From contig JAYTQU010000285.1 of NCBI GenBank assembly GCA_043746555.1, positions 1-45,333 on the forward strand: a DNA stretch of 45,333 nucleotides, read 5' to 3'. The stretch is from CAZQYC01 sp043746555. GTDB taxonomy: Bacteria; Pseudomonadota; Gammaproteobacteria; Steroidobacterales; Steroidobacteraceae. Positions within the stretch are counted from its first letter, which is position 1. Every line of letters begins with the position of its first letter. Position numbers and translations under genes: made by a program. Shown piece after piece: positions 1 through 9,243 of the stretch. The notes under the pieces were generated by a model that saw only the letters and a list, made by a program, of their open reading frames with translations, did no database searches and had not been told where the DNA came from.

Positions 1-1395
1 GATGCGGCGACGCTAGAGCGCACGGTGCGTGTAACAACCGAGCTGCGAAGGTCAATTGAAACGCAACCGGCCATTCGATATATGGCGGCGATCAACGGCG
101 TCGATCTCATCGGCGGCGCGAATAAGACCAATACAGCAACGATATTCTTGCGCATGACTCCTTGGAACAAGCGCGATATGAGTTCCGACGCGATTGCTGC
201 GGAGATCATGAATAAGGGCAGTGCGATTCGCGAAGGTACGGTGCGCGCGTTCGGACCGGCGCCGATTCGCGGATTGGGATCGGCGGGCGGCTTTGAGTTC
301 TATGTGCAAGCGCGCACCGATGCGACGCCGCTTGAGCTGTCGAACGTTACACAGCAGTTAGTCGATGCGTTGAACCATAACTCCAAACTAACCGGTGTGA
401 ACACTTTTTTCCGCGCGACGTCGCCGCAATTGCGCGTCGATGTCGAGCGCGAAAAGGCCTTGGCGCTTGGGGTTTCCATCGACGATATTTTCACCACGTT
501 GCAAAGCACGATCGGCTCGCTGTACGTCAACGACTTCAATAAGTTCGGTCGCATCTATCGCGTGCAATTGCAAGCTGACGCTGCGTATCGTATGCGGCCT
601 GAAGATCTCGGCAATGTCTATGTGCGCTCGCAGAAATCCGGCGAGATGATTCCGCTGAAGACGGTCATCACTGTGAGCAACGTCGTCGGTCCGGAACAGT
701 TGGAGCGTTTCAACGGCTTCGTCGCGGTAAAAGTGCTTGGCAGCGGCAAAGCGGACGTGAGTTCCAACGACGCCATTCTCGCCGTCGAACAAGTTGCCGC
801 GAGCACATTGCCGAGCGGTTATGAACTCGCATGGAGCGGACAGGCATTTCAGGAACGCACTGCCGGCAGCGCGTCGGCGTTTGCGTTCGGTGCCGCTATC
901 GTGATGGTGTTTTTGATTCTTGCCGCGTTGTACGAACGCTGGCGTTTACCTTTTGCCGTCGTGCTCACGATTCCGTTTGCGCTATCAGGCGCACTGTTAT
1001 TCGTGTGGTTGCGCGGCATGACCAACGACATTTATTTTCAGATTGGTTTGGTGGTGCTCATCGGTCTTGCGGCGAAAAATGCGATCTTGATCGTCGAGTT
1101 CGCTCAACAAGGATTTCTCGCCGGCAAATCGCCGATCGAAGCTGCCCTGGAAGCGGCGCGATTGCGTTTTCGTCCGATCGTGATGACGTCGCTGGCGTTC
1201 ATGTTCGGCGTCGCGCCGCTGGCGATTTCAACGGGCGCAGGCTCTGCCGCGCGTCAATCGATGGGCACTGGTGTGTTCGGCGGCATGTTGATCTCGACGT
1301 TTGTGGCGACCGTGTTCGTGCCGTTGTTCTTTACGCTGATGGCCAAACGCAAAAACGGTGCGCAACAACAAGCCACACAGCAATCGTCTACTTGA
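1..1395 (+). CDS. RND efflux pump inner-membrane permease, C-terminal part
   Basis: This is the C-terminal 464 residues of an AcrB/MexB-type (HAE1) proton-driven multidrug pump. The reading frame is open from base 1, so the N-terminal half lies outside the window. The visible part begins in the second periplasmic porter region and then carries the last block of membrane helices. The helix motif GLAAKNAILIVEFA and the later RFRPIVMTSLAF are typical of the family. The family works as a trimer with a periplasmic adaptor and an outer-membrane channel; neither partner is visible downstream, so they would be upstream. The end overlaps the convergent M48 protease gene by 8 bases. The substrate cannot be told from the sequence. 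Confidence 0.95.
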   Translation, partial: DAATLERTVRVTTELRRSIETQPAIRYMAAINGVDLIGGANKTNTATIFLRMTPWNKRDMSSDAIAAEIMNKGSAIREGTVRAFGPAPIRGLGSAGGFEFYVQARTDATPLELSNVTQQLVDALNHNSKLTGVNTFFRATSPQLRVDVEREKALALGVSIDDIFTTLQSTIGSLYVNDFNKFGRIYRVQLQADAAYRMRPEDLGNVYVRSQKSGEMIPLKTVITVSNVVGPEQLERFNGFVAVKVLGSGKADVSSNDAILAVEQVAASTLPSGYELAWSGQAFQERTAGSASAFAFGAAIVMVFLILAALYERWRLPFAVVLTIPFALSGALLFVWLRGMTNDIYFQIGLVVLIGLAAKNAILIVEFAQQGFLAGKSPIEAALEAARLRFRPIVMTSLAFMFGVAPLAISTGAGSAARQSMGTGVFGGMLISTFVATVFVPLFFTLMAKRKNGAQQQATQQSST

Positions 1396-2707
1396 TATAG
1401 CGCGCCATATTTCGATCCCAGGGCCGATATTCCGCGGCGAGTCTAATTCGCTCGTCCAGTGGCGGATGATCGTAAGCCCAGAATACATAGAGCGGATTGG
1501 GACTTGGATACGCCAATCCTTTCTCGCCTAACTTTTGGAACGCATGCGCGGCGACTTGCGATGAGTCAGGCACTAACCCGTGAATGACCTCAAGCCCATA
1601 AATGTCGGCTTGATGTTCCAAGTAACGCGAAAAGCCCGCCGCGATCGGTTGACCGAGCAAAGAGAACACGCTGAATAGCAGCAAGAGCACCGGCAACGAC
1701 GCCCAATCGCTCAAATCGCGAATCGCCCAGCGCTTTCCGAATCGAGCGAGCACGCTGCCGATCGATCGATAGGCCAAATACAATCCGATCAATAGGCCAA
1801 CGATGGAAAATGTCAACGACAGCCAAATGTGATTGAGGACGTAGTGCCCTTGCTCGTGACCGAATACGAACATTGTTTCCGGAATGCTCAAATCACGCGA
1901 AGTGTTGTCCCAAACGACGACTCGTTTGCTCGCGCCGATGCCGGTGACATACGCATTATACGTGGTGACCTTATCGCTGGCTTGCATCTCGAACATGCGC
2001 GAACGATTGATCGATAATCCACCGCGTTGCATCACTCGTTCTATTTGCGTCACCAGCTTCGGCTGTTTAGCCTCCAACGAGTCGAATGTGTTGAACAGCG
2101 GATCGATGAAGATCGGTTGAATCAACACCAACAACAAGATGACCGGAATCGATGCTAGCCAGCCGTAAAACCACCAGCGTTTCGGACTGCGGCGCAGAAT
2201 CGTATACAGGCCCCAAACCAAAAATGTTGCGATCGCGGTGCCGACTATTTCGCTTTTGGTCCAGTCCCAAAACCATGAGCCCCAGCTTTGTACTGATAGC
2301 CCATAACTTTGTTGAAGATGATGACCGTAAATACCGAGCGGCAGACTGAGCACATCGATCGACAACAACAGTAACGGCGCGAATATGACGACCTGCACGA
2401 AGCGACGCCGACTCGCTCGCTCCGCTACGTCGCGAAATCGGGGACCGAGTCGCAACCCGAGCACTACGATCAACACTGCTAATCCGTAAATTGTGCCGAC
2501 CACGAACATCGCGACGCGCGTGTGATACAGCGCCTCGGCCTTTTGCAATTTGTCAGTCGGCAATCGATAGTCGGTGATGGTGTCGGTGGCGTGAACCGCG
2601 TCGGCAACGCGCTGCGGCGTTTGCCCGTAAGTCGCCGTGAAGGTTGCTACGACGGACAACAACGACGCGACGATCCATACGCTGACCTTCATAAAAGCAA
2701 TCGTCAA
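1388..2707 (-). CDS. M48 family (STE24/CAAX protease-like) membrane metallopeptidase
   Basis: Zinc metalloprotease of the STE24-like M48 family, 439 residues. Several hydrophobic segments (about residues 10-25, 65-85, 105-120, 155-170, 185-200) precede the zinc motif HEQGH at residues 284-288. A downstream LEHQAD motif supplies the third zinc ligand. An N-terminal M48_N-type region is present, as in full-length family members. The family cleaves membrane or membrane-associated proteins; the bacterial substrate is unknown. The start is taken as TTG, whose TTGA overlaps the stop of the upstream YidB-like gene. An ATG five codons downstream (2692) is the alternative, and neither has a strong ribosome binding site. 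Confidence 0.93.
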   Translation of the reverse strand: MTIAFMKVSVWIVASLLSVVATFTATYGQTPQRVADAVHATDTITDYRLPTDKLQKAEALYHTRVAMFVVGTIYGLAVLIVVLGLRLGPRFRDVAERASRRRFVQVVIFAPLLLLSIDVLSLPLGIYGHHLQQSYGLSVQSWGSWFWDWTKSEIVGTAIATFLVWGLYTILRRSPKRWWFYGWLASIPVILLLVLIQPIFIDPLFNTFDSLEAKQPKLVTQIERVMQRGGLSINRSRMFEMQASDKVTTYNAYVTGIGASKRVVVWDNTSRDLSIPETMFVFGHEQGHYVLNHIWLSLTFSIVGLLIGLYLAYRSIGSVLARFGKRWAIRDLSDWASLPVLLLLFSVFSLLGQPIAAGFSRYLEHQADIYGLEVIHGLVPDSSQVAAHAFQKLGEKGLAYPSPNPLYVFWAYDHPPLDERIRLAAEYRPWDRNMARYIK

Positions 2708-3024
2708 ACTTTTGGAATTGCGCCGTCAGGCGTCATCTGGTCGACGGTTTGCGGCAGTAACTCCGCCAATTTGCCAAGCAAGTCCTGTGGATTCACATTC
2801 AATTTGCTCGCCAGTTGCGCGACCAGTTCCGGTCCCATAACCTGGTGCAGTTGTTCCGTGGAAATCGGTTGATTCGCGCCGGTACTCACCCACGATTTGG
2901 CAATGCCGCCCAGCCCCTTCTGCTCGAATTGATTGACCAAGCCCTGCACGCCGCCGTGCTGTTGAATCATTTGGTTGATGCCCGCGCCGATTAATCCACC
3001 GAGCATACCGTCTAGAAGGCCCAT
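2704..3024 (-). CDS. YidB-like (DUF937) protein
   Basis: 106-residue protein resembling the YidB/DUF937 family. It opens with MGLLDGMLGGLIG, followed by a glutamine- and glycine-rich helical stretch. The C-terminal half carries a LGPxLVxQLA-like segment (MGPELVAQLASKL) and an LAELLPQTVDQMTPDG end typical of the family. The start is the ATG at 3024, preceded by GGAG at a good distance; longer in-frame extensions lack these features. The function of YidB proteins is not firmly known. Its stop overlaps the M48 protease start as TTGA, so the two are probably translated together. Confidence 0.85.
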   Translation of the reverse strand: MGLLDGMLGGLIGAGINQMIQQHGGVQGLVNQFEQKGLGGIAKSWVSTGANQPISTEQLHQVMGPELVAQLASKLNVNPQDLLGKLAELLPQTVDQMTPDGAIPKV

Positions 3025-3644
3025 AATTTTCTCCAGCTGTGAAGATCGAGCGTGAAGCATACTCCGGAAGACATGAAATTGTGGTGGAGTCCCTACCGGA
3101 AGACCTCGATTCGATCGCGACGACGATCGCCTACTCGATGTGCGCAACGACTTGAGCCCTGCTGCCGCGAAATGCGCATCGGTGCTGAGCGGTTTCTCAA
3201 TCTTGAGTTCTCGCGTGTCGAAGAAACTCGTGCAATCGGTCAAGGGGTAGCCGCAATCGGCGTGGCACCGAAACCATTATTCGGTCGCCTAAAGATCGGC
3301 GGCGTAAATTCCGTTCGCGATAATCGCTTCGGATTGTTCGATTGGTTCCAAAGGCGAAATGGCGACCCGGGTTTCGGTTCGCGATTTCGCGGCTACGACG
3401 GACAAAATTAAATGGAATAGTCCCACTCAATACCATCATCGCCGTCCAATAATGCTCCGTCGAGGTTTGGTCGTCATAGTTACTCCAACACTCAGCCGTT
3501 CAATTAAGAAGTTTGATGATGCGGGGTATTGTCATGAATGTCCGCATCGTTACGGTTTGTCGGATGTTTGTTAACGTTAACGATTCGAACATCGCTTCGT
3601 CTAAGATACTGATCCGCAAGACAACGAGTCTCGACATTTCCGCC
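3025..3644. other. Intergenic region with no convincing gene
   Basis: About 620 bases between the YidB-like gene and the membrane-anchored regulator. Short open frames exist on both strands but have arginine- and serine-rich composition and no family resemblance. The one distinct element is a 12-base perfect palindrome at 3570-3581, listed separately. The upstream extension of the regulator frame (from 3513) has no protein-like character. Confidence 0.5.
3570..3581. promoter_or_regulatory. Palindrome upstream of the regulator gene
   Basis: Perfect 12-base palindrome GTTAACGTTAAC, 63 bases before the chosen start of the membrane-anchored regulator. It could be an operator for autoregulation, but only symmetry and position support this. 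Confidence 0.3.
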
Positions 3645-5039
3645 ATGACAGCCAGCGAACATTTACAAACGCGAGCACAACGCATTCGCGAAGCGGGCGT
3701 TTTGGGGCGGTCGGAGTTGATGCAGCGATTGTTCGACTACTTGGTCGACTGCTCGATCGCCGACAAAGCGCCGAAAGAAGTTGAGATCGCGATCGAGGTG
3801 TTCGGCCGCAACGGCGGGTTCGAGGCGGCGCAGGACGCGATGGTGCGCGTATATATTCATAAGTTACGACGCAAACTCGAAAACTACTATGCGGGCGCGG
3901 GCCGCGATGAAGCAAGTCGCTTGATGATTCCGCGCGGCGAGTATCGTTTAGTGTTCCAAGAAAGCGCAGTCGACGTTGCGATAAACGCTGCTCCGCCAGT
4001 AATCGAAGCGACAGCAGAAGAACTCGCGTCGCCAAATGAGCTCGCGTCGATCGAACCCATTACCTTTCGCGCACGAGTGGCTTCTAGCTTGCAGCCTCAT
4101 CTGAATTGGGGAATTGCCGCGCTTGCTGTGTTGTTGGTGGCGAATGTCGCAGTGTGGGTATTGAGTCATCGCGGTGAACAAAAACTTGACGCGACCTTGA
4201 GCGAAATCTCCGCAGTGCGCAACCAATCGGTGTGGCGCGCGATTTTGTCCGATGCGGCGCCCGTCTATATTGTCGTCGGCGACTACTACATCTTTGGCGA
4301 ACTAGGTTCTGCTACGCCATCGAACCCCGAACCAGTTCGGCGCTTGATTCGGGATTTTTCAATCAACTCCAGTCGCGATCTAGATGACTTAATCGCAATG
4401 CGACCGGAACTGGCCGATCGTTACATGGATGTCGCGTTGCGTTATCTGCCGGTGTCGTCGGCCTTTGCGTTGCAACGCATCGCGCCGCTTTTGCAATCGA
4501 ACGAGCCGCGTCAAGTGCAAGTCGTATTGGCGTCGGACTTAACGCCGAGCATGGTTCGCTCGGCGGACATCATCTACATCGGATTACTGAGCGGTATGGG
4601 CATGTTGCGCGACATCGCGTTTGCCGACTCGCATTTCAAGATCGGCGATACCTACGATGAACTCATCGATCGCAAGACCAATCGCATCTATGTCAGTCAA
4701 TCGACGGTTGCATTCAACGACAACACCTCCACACGGTATCGCGATTACGGATATTTTTCGACACTGGTCGGCCCAAGCGGAAAACGCATTGTGATTCTAG
4801 CCGGGACTCGCGATGTCGCGCTCATGCACACATCGGAAGTGGTCAGTCGCGCGGATTCGCTGGCGCAATTACAAAAGCGCACGGGCGGCGCAGAGAATTT
4901 CGAGGCGTTGTATTCGGTTGAAGGACTCGATCGCACCAATCTCGCCGGCGAACTGCTGATCGCCGAGGCGATCGATCATCGTAACTCGGTGGCATCCGCT
5001 CCAAGCGCCGTGCCGCTAGCGAGTCTACAAAGTCGTTGA
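3645..5039 (+). CDS. Membrane-anchored winged-helix transcriptional regulator
   Basis: A 464-residue protein with ToxR-like architecture. Residues about 20-105 form a winged-helix-like DNA-binding domain (AMVRVYIHKLRRKLENYY and the wing PRGEYRLVF). A linker follows, then one membrane helix at about 153-174 (GIAALAVLLVANVAVWVL), then a periplasmic domain of about 290 residues that I do not recognise. The start is the ATG at 3645; the frame stays open upstream to 3513 but looks non-coding. Proteins of this layout sense a signal outside the membrane and act on DNA directly. The target and ligand are unknown. A palindrome sits just upstream. Confidence 0.8.
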   Translation: MTASEHLQTRAQRIREAGVLGRSELMQRLFDYLVDCSIADKAPKEVEIAIEVFGRNGGFEAAQDAMVRVYIHKLRRKLENYYAGAGRDEASRLMIPRGEYRLVFQESAVDVAINAAPPVIEATAEELASPNELASIEPITFRARVASSLQPHLNWGIAALAVLLVANVAVWVLSHRGEQKLDATLSEISAVRNQSVWRAILSDAAPVYIVVGDYYIFGELGSATPSNPEPVRRLIRDFSINSSRDLDDLIAMRPELADRYMDVALRYLPVSSAFALQRIAPLLQSNEPRQVQVVLASDLTPSMVRSADIIYIGLLSGMGMLRDIAFADSHFKIGDTYDELIDRKTNRIYVSQSTVAFNDNTSTRYRDYGYFSTLVGPSGKRIVILAGTRDVALMHTSEVVSRADSLAQLQKRTGGAENFEALYSVEGLDRTNLAGELLIAEAIDHRNSVASAPSAVPLASLQSR

Positions 5040-5086
5040 ACTCGTCACTGTTGAATTTGTCATAGCCGCTCGGGTGTAATACGCCT

Positions 5087-5410
5087 ATGAGCTTGCGGGA
5101 CGAAGTCGACAAACTATTACCCGGTTGGGAAAGCTGGTATCCCAGTGTCTTCGACGCGGCCGTCGATCTCGGATTGCTGCGTGCCCGTGTCTGTTCGCCA
5201 GGCTCGCTTATGCTGTCGCAACGGCACGCGAGTGTTTACAGCGAAGCCTTGCAAGCCTTTCGCGAACAGTGGAGCGTGGTCGAGCCGGAGGGGCAAGAGT
5301 CGGGCAATGAGCCGCGAGACACGGCACGCGAAAGAGACGAAACGCACGGCGATGATTTCAACTCCGACAAGTCTCGTGTCTTGAGTCTCGTATCTCGGAA
5401 ATCGCGATGA
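5087..5410 (+). CDS. Hypothetical protein, uncertain
   Basis: 107-residue open frame between the regulator and the sirtuin. The first 70 residues (starting MSLRDEVDKLLPGWESWYPS) look protein-like, with a tryptophan-rich start and plausible helices. The last 35 are a low-complexity stretch derived from repeated tctcgtgtct-like DNA. The stop overlaps the sirtuin start as ATGA, which favours a real coupled gene. No family is recognised, and no strong ribosome binding site precedes it. Confidence 0.42.
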   Translation: MSLRDEVDKLLPGWESWYPSVFDAAVDLGLLRARVCSPGSLMLSQRHASVYSEALQAFREQWSVVEPEGQESGNEPRDTARERDETHGDDFNSDKSRVLSLVSRKSR

Positions 5411-6150
5411 ATAAAGTAGCCGAGCTTCGTTCGCTCATCGCCGCCAGTCAACGCGCGGTCGTTTTTTCCGGCGCGGGCATCAGCACCGAATCGGGGATTC
5501 CGGATTTTCGCAGTCCCGGCGGCGTGTGGTCGAGGATGCAGCCGATCTATTTTCAAGAGTTCATTGCATCGGAAGAGACACGCAAGGAAGCGTGGCGTCG
5601 ACGTTTTGCAAACACCGATGGTTGGAACAACGCCAAACCCAATCGCGGTCATCTCGCCGTGGCGCAATTGGTCGCACGCGGCAAAGTGGCCAGCGTGATT
5701 ACACAGAACGTCGATAACCTTCATCGGATTTCGGGCGTGCCCGACGAAAAGGTGATCGAGCTACACGGCAATGCGACCTATGCGAAGTGTTTGCAATGCG
5801 GCGTACGCATTGAACTGAGTGCAATCGAAGTGGAATATCACTCGACAGGATCTGTCGCGCCCTGTCGTTGCGGCGGCATCATCAAATCGGCGACGATCTC
5901 TTTCGGACAGTCGATGCCACAACAGCCAATGCGGCGCGCCGAAATTGAAACGCAGCTCTGCGACTTGTTTATTGTGTTGGGATCGTCGCTCGTCGTCTTC
6001 CCCGCCGCGGATTTTCCTGTGCTAGCTAAACGAAACGGCGCACGCTTAGTGATCGTCAATCGCGAACCCACCGACCTTGATAAATTAGCCGATCTTGTTA
6101 TCCACGAAGGCATTGGCGATACGCTTTCAGCAGCGCTGCGGTTGTCGTAA
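5407..6150 (+). CDS. SIR2-family NAD-dependent protein deacylase
   Basis: 247-residue sirtuin. It carries the NAD-binding motif GAGISTESGIPDFRS (residues 22-36), TQNVDNLH (99-106) and the catalytic histidine in ELHGN (His120). Zinc cysteines are at 128 and 131, then 153 and 155, so the second pair is spaced CxC instead of the usual CxxC. The C-terminal Rossmann part has LGSSLVVFPA and IVNREPT. The family removes acyl groups from lysines using NAD, giving nicotinamide and O-acyl-ADP-ribose. The start overlaps the preceding small ORF by four bases. The end overlaps the convergent MFS gene by 24 bases. Confidence 0.93.
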   Translation: MNKVAELRSLIAASQRAVVFSGAGISTESGIPDFRSPGGVWSRMQPIYFQEFIASEETRKEAWRRRFANTDGWNNAKPNRGHLAVAQLVARGKVASVITQNVDNLHRISGVPDEKVIELHGNATYAKCLQCGVRIELSAIEVEYHSTGSVAPCRCGGIIKSATISFGQSMPQQPMRRAEIETQLCDLFIVLGSSLVVFPAADFPVLAKRNGARLVIVNREPTDLDKLADLVIHEGIGDTLSAALRLS

Positions 6151-7827
6151 TCGTTTTCGCCAAACGGAAGCTATCGTTTCATTGCGAACTTTCACAAGCT
6201 CTGAGTGTCCTTTGGCGATTTCCATCGCGGCTTTCACTTTCGCGGTATCGTTGCGAATCGTGAAGCATGCGATAACGACCAAGACCAGCGAGACAATGGT
6301 CATCAAGTAACCCCAGGCAACGCCAAGTCGCAATGCCGGTCCGACCGCCATACCGGTCTTCGCATAAGCAGTACTGATTTGTCCCATGGTGAATGGCCCC
6401 ATGGCCAAGCCGATGAAAGTCATCAGCATCAAGTAGATCGCCGATACTGTTCCGCGCATGTGCGGCGCAACCAGATCGTTAACGGTCGACATCGCCGGAC
6501 CGATGTACATGGGGCTGACAAACATCGCAAAGAAATTGCAGATGTAAACGACCGCCATGCTTTGCGCAAAATACACGCCCGCAGCAAACGGAATGGTCGC
6601 GACAATACAAAAGATACCGACCAACAACCGGCCGTGTTCCCATTTCTCTTTCAGTTTATCGGCGACGACGCCGCCGAGCGAGATTCCCACCGACGCCGCT
6701 ACCGCTGCGGATAAGCCAATGACCGTGCCGAGTTCCGCGCGACTGACCTCGTGAGCGCGCAGCAGATACGGAATCGCAAAAAAATTGCTGCCATACCCCA
6801 CAAAGCCAATGCAGGGGAAGCCAATGCACGTGAGCATCACCGTGCGATTCTTGAAAATCGCATCGAACACTTCCGGCGAGCGGAGGATCAACGCTTGCGA
6901 CCACGTAAACGTGCAATACACGCCGACACCCATAGAAATCCATTGGATTTTACTTGGCATCCACAGATTGAGAAGCCAACCGCCCGCGATGACCGCTAAC
7001 AGAACAACCAGGTTTATCGCGATGGTTTTGCCGCTCGCTTTGTTCAAGAACAGATTGACGAGGTTCAATCCCGGAAATACACCCATGAATTCTCGCCCGG
7101 CTACGGCAAACGGACGCGACTCGTGCTTGACGCTGAGTCCCTCGCTCATCCCGCGCGTCGGCTCGCGCAATGTTTTGACCCAGAGCGCCATCAACACGCC
7201 GGGGATGCCGACCAAGAGAAAAGCCATCTGCCATCCCTTCAATCCGAACGGCGCGGTGAGCGGATCGGGAAACCATTTATGCCATGCGTCCAGCACCACA
7301 CCGCCGATCGCCACACCCAAACCGCCGCCGATATACACGCCGCTCGAATAGATTGCCATTACTGTTGCGCGTTGCTTTGGCTTGAAATAATCGGACAACA
7401 TCGAAAATGCCGCGGGACTTGCGCTTGCTTCGCCAACGCCGACGCCGACGCGAAAGCCAAGCAATACGCCGAATGATTTTGCGGTGCCCGACAAAGCAGT
7501 CATCACGCTCCAAACGCCAAGACCGACGGAGATCATCGACTTTCGCGTCCATACATCGGCGAGTCGGCCCAGCGGAATGCCGAATAGTGCGTAGAACACG
7601 GCGAACACGGTGCCGTATAAAATTCCCAAGTCGGCGTCGGTGACTTTCAAATCCGATTTAATGTCTTCGGCAAGAATCGAAATAATTTGCCGATCGAGAA
7701 AATTAAATACGTAGACGATGGTCAGCACGACCAACACATACTTGGCGTAACGACTACCTACGTAAGACTTGTCGGCAATCGGATCCCTCGCGGGCGCGGC
7801 ACTTTCGTTCGTCTTGATTTCATTCAT
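6127..7827 (-). CDS. MFS transporter, spinster-like
   Basis: 566-residue major facilitator with about 12 membrane helices. Family marks are FNFLDRQIISILAEDIK in helix 1, GRLADVWTRKSMI (the MFS loop 2-3 signature, residues about 86-98) and GVGVGEASASPAAFSMLSDY in helix 5. This N-terminal pattern is that of the spinster-like MFS proteins common in proteobacteria, whose substrates are mostly unassigned. The central loop of about 100 residues (NKASGKTIAIN onward) contains two extra hydrophobic stretches, making it longer than a minimal 430-residue MFS. The start ATG is preceded by a purine-rich AAGAGA. It stands alone on its strand. Confidence 0.92.
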   Translation of the reverse strand: MNEIKTNESAAPARDPIADKSYVGSRYAKYVLVVLTIVYVFNFLDRQIISILAEDIKSDLKVTDADLGILYGTVFAVFYALFGIPLGRLADVWTRKSMISVGLGVWSVMTALSGTAKSFGVLLGFRVGVGVGEASASPAAFSMLSDYFKPKQRATVMAIYSSGVYIGGGLGVAIGGVVLDAWHKWFPDPLTAPFGLKGWQMAFLLVGIPGVLMALWVKTLREPTRGMSEGLSVKHESRPFAVAGREFMGVFPGLNLVNLFLNKASGKTIAINLVVLLAVIAGGWLLNLWMPSKIQWISMGVGVYCTFTWSQALILRSPEVFDAIFKNRTVMLTCIGFPCIGFVGYGSNFFAIPYLLRAHEVSRAELGTVIGLSAAVAASVGISLGGVVADKLKEKWEHGRLLVGIFCIVATIPFAAGVYFAQSMAVVYICNFFAMFVSPMYIGPAMSTVNDLVAPHMRGTVSAIYLMLMTFIGLAMGPFTMGQISTAYAKTGMAVGPALRLGVAWGYLMTIVSLVLVVIACFTIRNDTAKVKAAMEIAKGHSELVKVRNETIASVWRKRLRQPQRC

Positions 7828-8120
7828 GGCGATGTCTCTTATGTAGTTCGATTCGGCTGTGCATGACCTAATCGCTGAATTATTCGACTATGTTCCAGAG
7901 AATGGCGACCGTCACGAGTATTGTCACAGAGTGGCGGCGCCGTTCGCAGGAATATCCCCCGATCAATTTCGACTCATTAGAGCACACTATTTCGAGTGCG
8001 GCCACGCGCACCGATTGGCGACAAATACATTTTGCAAGATGGCATCTGCCTGTCGTGTGCAGAATGGCGTGAATTAAGATAGCCATTCCGATTTGTCGTC
8101 ACTCTATCAACGAGATATTT
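7828..8120. other. Intergenic region, nothing recognised
   Basis: About 290 bases between the divergent MFS gene and the fbp remnant. Open frames here are short and unlike any family. It probably contains the MFS promoter, but no clear -35/-10 pair was picked out. Confidence 0.4.
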
Positions 8121-8596
8121 CATGCTTGCCGATTTCCTCGTCCGCATCTTGTCACCCTGCAATCGCACGCACTGCAAGCGCAAACGCGCTTTGCCGATAA
8201 CGGCACGCTCGCATGGATTCTGTCGGCGTTATCGATATCGACGAAAATTATCGCTAACACCGTGCGGCGCGCGCAGCTCGATAATGTGTTGGGCCACGCG
8301 GGCGCGGAGAATGTGCAAGGCGAGCAACAACAAAAACTCGACGTGATTGCAAACGAGGTGCTGCTCCGTACTCTTGGCGCGCGCGAAGGCGTCGCAATCG
8401 TTGCGTCCGAGGAAAACGACGATTGATGTACGAAGCGAATCCGATGGCGATGCTCATCGAACAAGCGGGCGGCCAAGCCTTCGCCTCACCCAATCAACGC
8501 AGCATGGACGTGACGCCTATCGACATTCATCAACGAACCGCCGTGATATTAGGCAGCGCGGAGGAAGTGGATCGTGTGGTCGATCAGTTGAAGTAG
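8121..8596 (+). pseudogene. fbp: Remnant of class I fructose-1,6-bisphosphatase, middle deleted
   Basis: Two pieces of FBPase lie side by side. In the frame of base 8163, residues VTLQSHALQAQTRF, then TKIIANTVRRAQL, AGAENVQGEQQQKLDVIANE and ASEEN match the N-terminal 90-100 residues of the family; the frame ends in TGA at 8424-8426. In a second frame, from 8428 to the TAG at 8594-8596, YEANPMAMLIEQAGGQAF, PIDIHQRTAVILGS and EEVDRVVDQLK match the extreme C-terminus. About 180 central codons, including the metal and substrate sites, are missing. No in-frame ATG fits the N-terminal piece, so there may also be a frameshift near 8125-8160. It cannot make an active enzyme. The family identity comes from remembered FBPase motifs. 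Confidence 0.88.
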
Positions 8597-8616
8597 AGCG
8601 GTCGGTGGAAATGTCT

Positions 8617-9243
8617 CTAGGACATCTTCTTGCTCGTCGCGCTCTTTCTTTTCGCACGAGCGTCGGCATTTCGATCGAGAAGTCTACAGGCAAAATCGAT
8701 TGACCCTTGTAAACGCAACGTATCGCCCACATAGGCAACCAGCGCCGCTTCGGCTCGTTTGCGCAGGGCCTTCGCTGTAATGAGTCGGCGCTTTGCGAGT
8801 TCAGCAATGTCTTCGCGATCCTGTTCGGCGAAACGACCCAATTTACTGACAGCCAAATCAAGCGGAGTTAGCAGACGGATATCGAGCACCTTTGAGTTCA
8901 CGCCTTTCAATGACAACGAAATAGATTCGTCGTAGGCATCTTCGTGCATGAGTCCGAGCGTATCGCTGTATTGTTTGTCGAAATAGAGTAGTCGCGCGGC
9001 GCCATCCGATTCCCGATACGAGACTTCCAAATTATCCGGCACTGCGATACGTCGCGAGAAAGCAGCATCGACGTCGACCGAGACACGCGAGCCGGTATAG
9101 AAATGCAGCGCCGTGCCGCCTGCGACATACATTTTTATCGGTAGTAGTTTTTTGGGAACCTTTTCGAGCGATCGAGCGATTCGCGCCGCCAATTCGGCGA
9201 ACGCATCGACGTAAACAGAGTTCGTGAACGTCTTAGGCCGCAT
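8617..9243 (-). CDS. Putative nucleotidyltransferase (DUF6036/AbiEii-like), possible toxin
   Basis: 208-residue protein with a minimal nucleotidyltransferase core: AGGTALHFYTG at residues 41-51 and the acidic pair in SVDVDAAFS (Asp57, Asp59). Downstream, DIRLLTPLDLAVSKLGRF and QDREDIAELAKRRLI are typical of AbiEii/DUF6036-type enzymes, where the second segment follows the lysine-containing helix. Such proteins are often the toxin half of type IV-like pairs that nucleotidylate tRNA or other targets. The start ATG at 9243 lies inside the last codons of the upstream gene, an 11-base overlap, so the two are coupled. The toxin role is inference from family and gene order. Confidence 0.72.
   Translation of the reverse strand: MRPKTFTNSVYVDAFAELAARIARSLEKVPKKLLPIKMYVAGGTALHFYTGSRVSVDVDAAFSRRIAVPDNLEVSYRESDGAARLLYFDKQYSDTLGLMHEDAYDESISLSLKGVNSKVLDIRLLTPLDLAVSKLGRFAEQDREDIAELAKRRLITAKALRKRAEAALVAYVGDTLRLQGSIDFACRLLDRNADARAKRKSATSKKMS

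Noticed and set aside
3052..3411. 119-residue plus-strand open frame
   Set aside because: Arginine-rich, no ribosome binding site, and no family-like segments; it looks like chance in GC-biased DNA.
8122..8346. 74-residue frame starting at ATG 8122
   Set aside because: It runs out of frame with the recognisable FBPase residues and is a by-product of the pseudogene.
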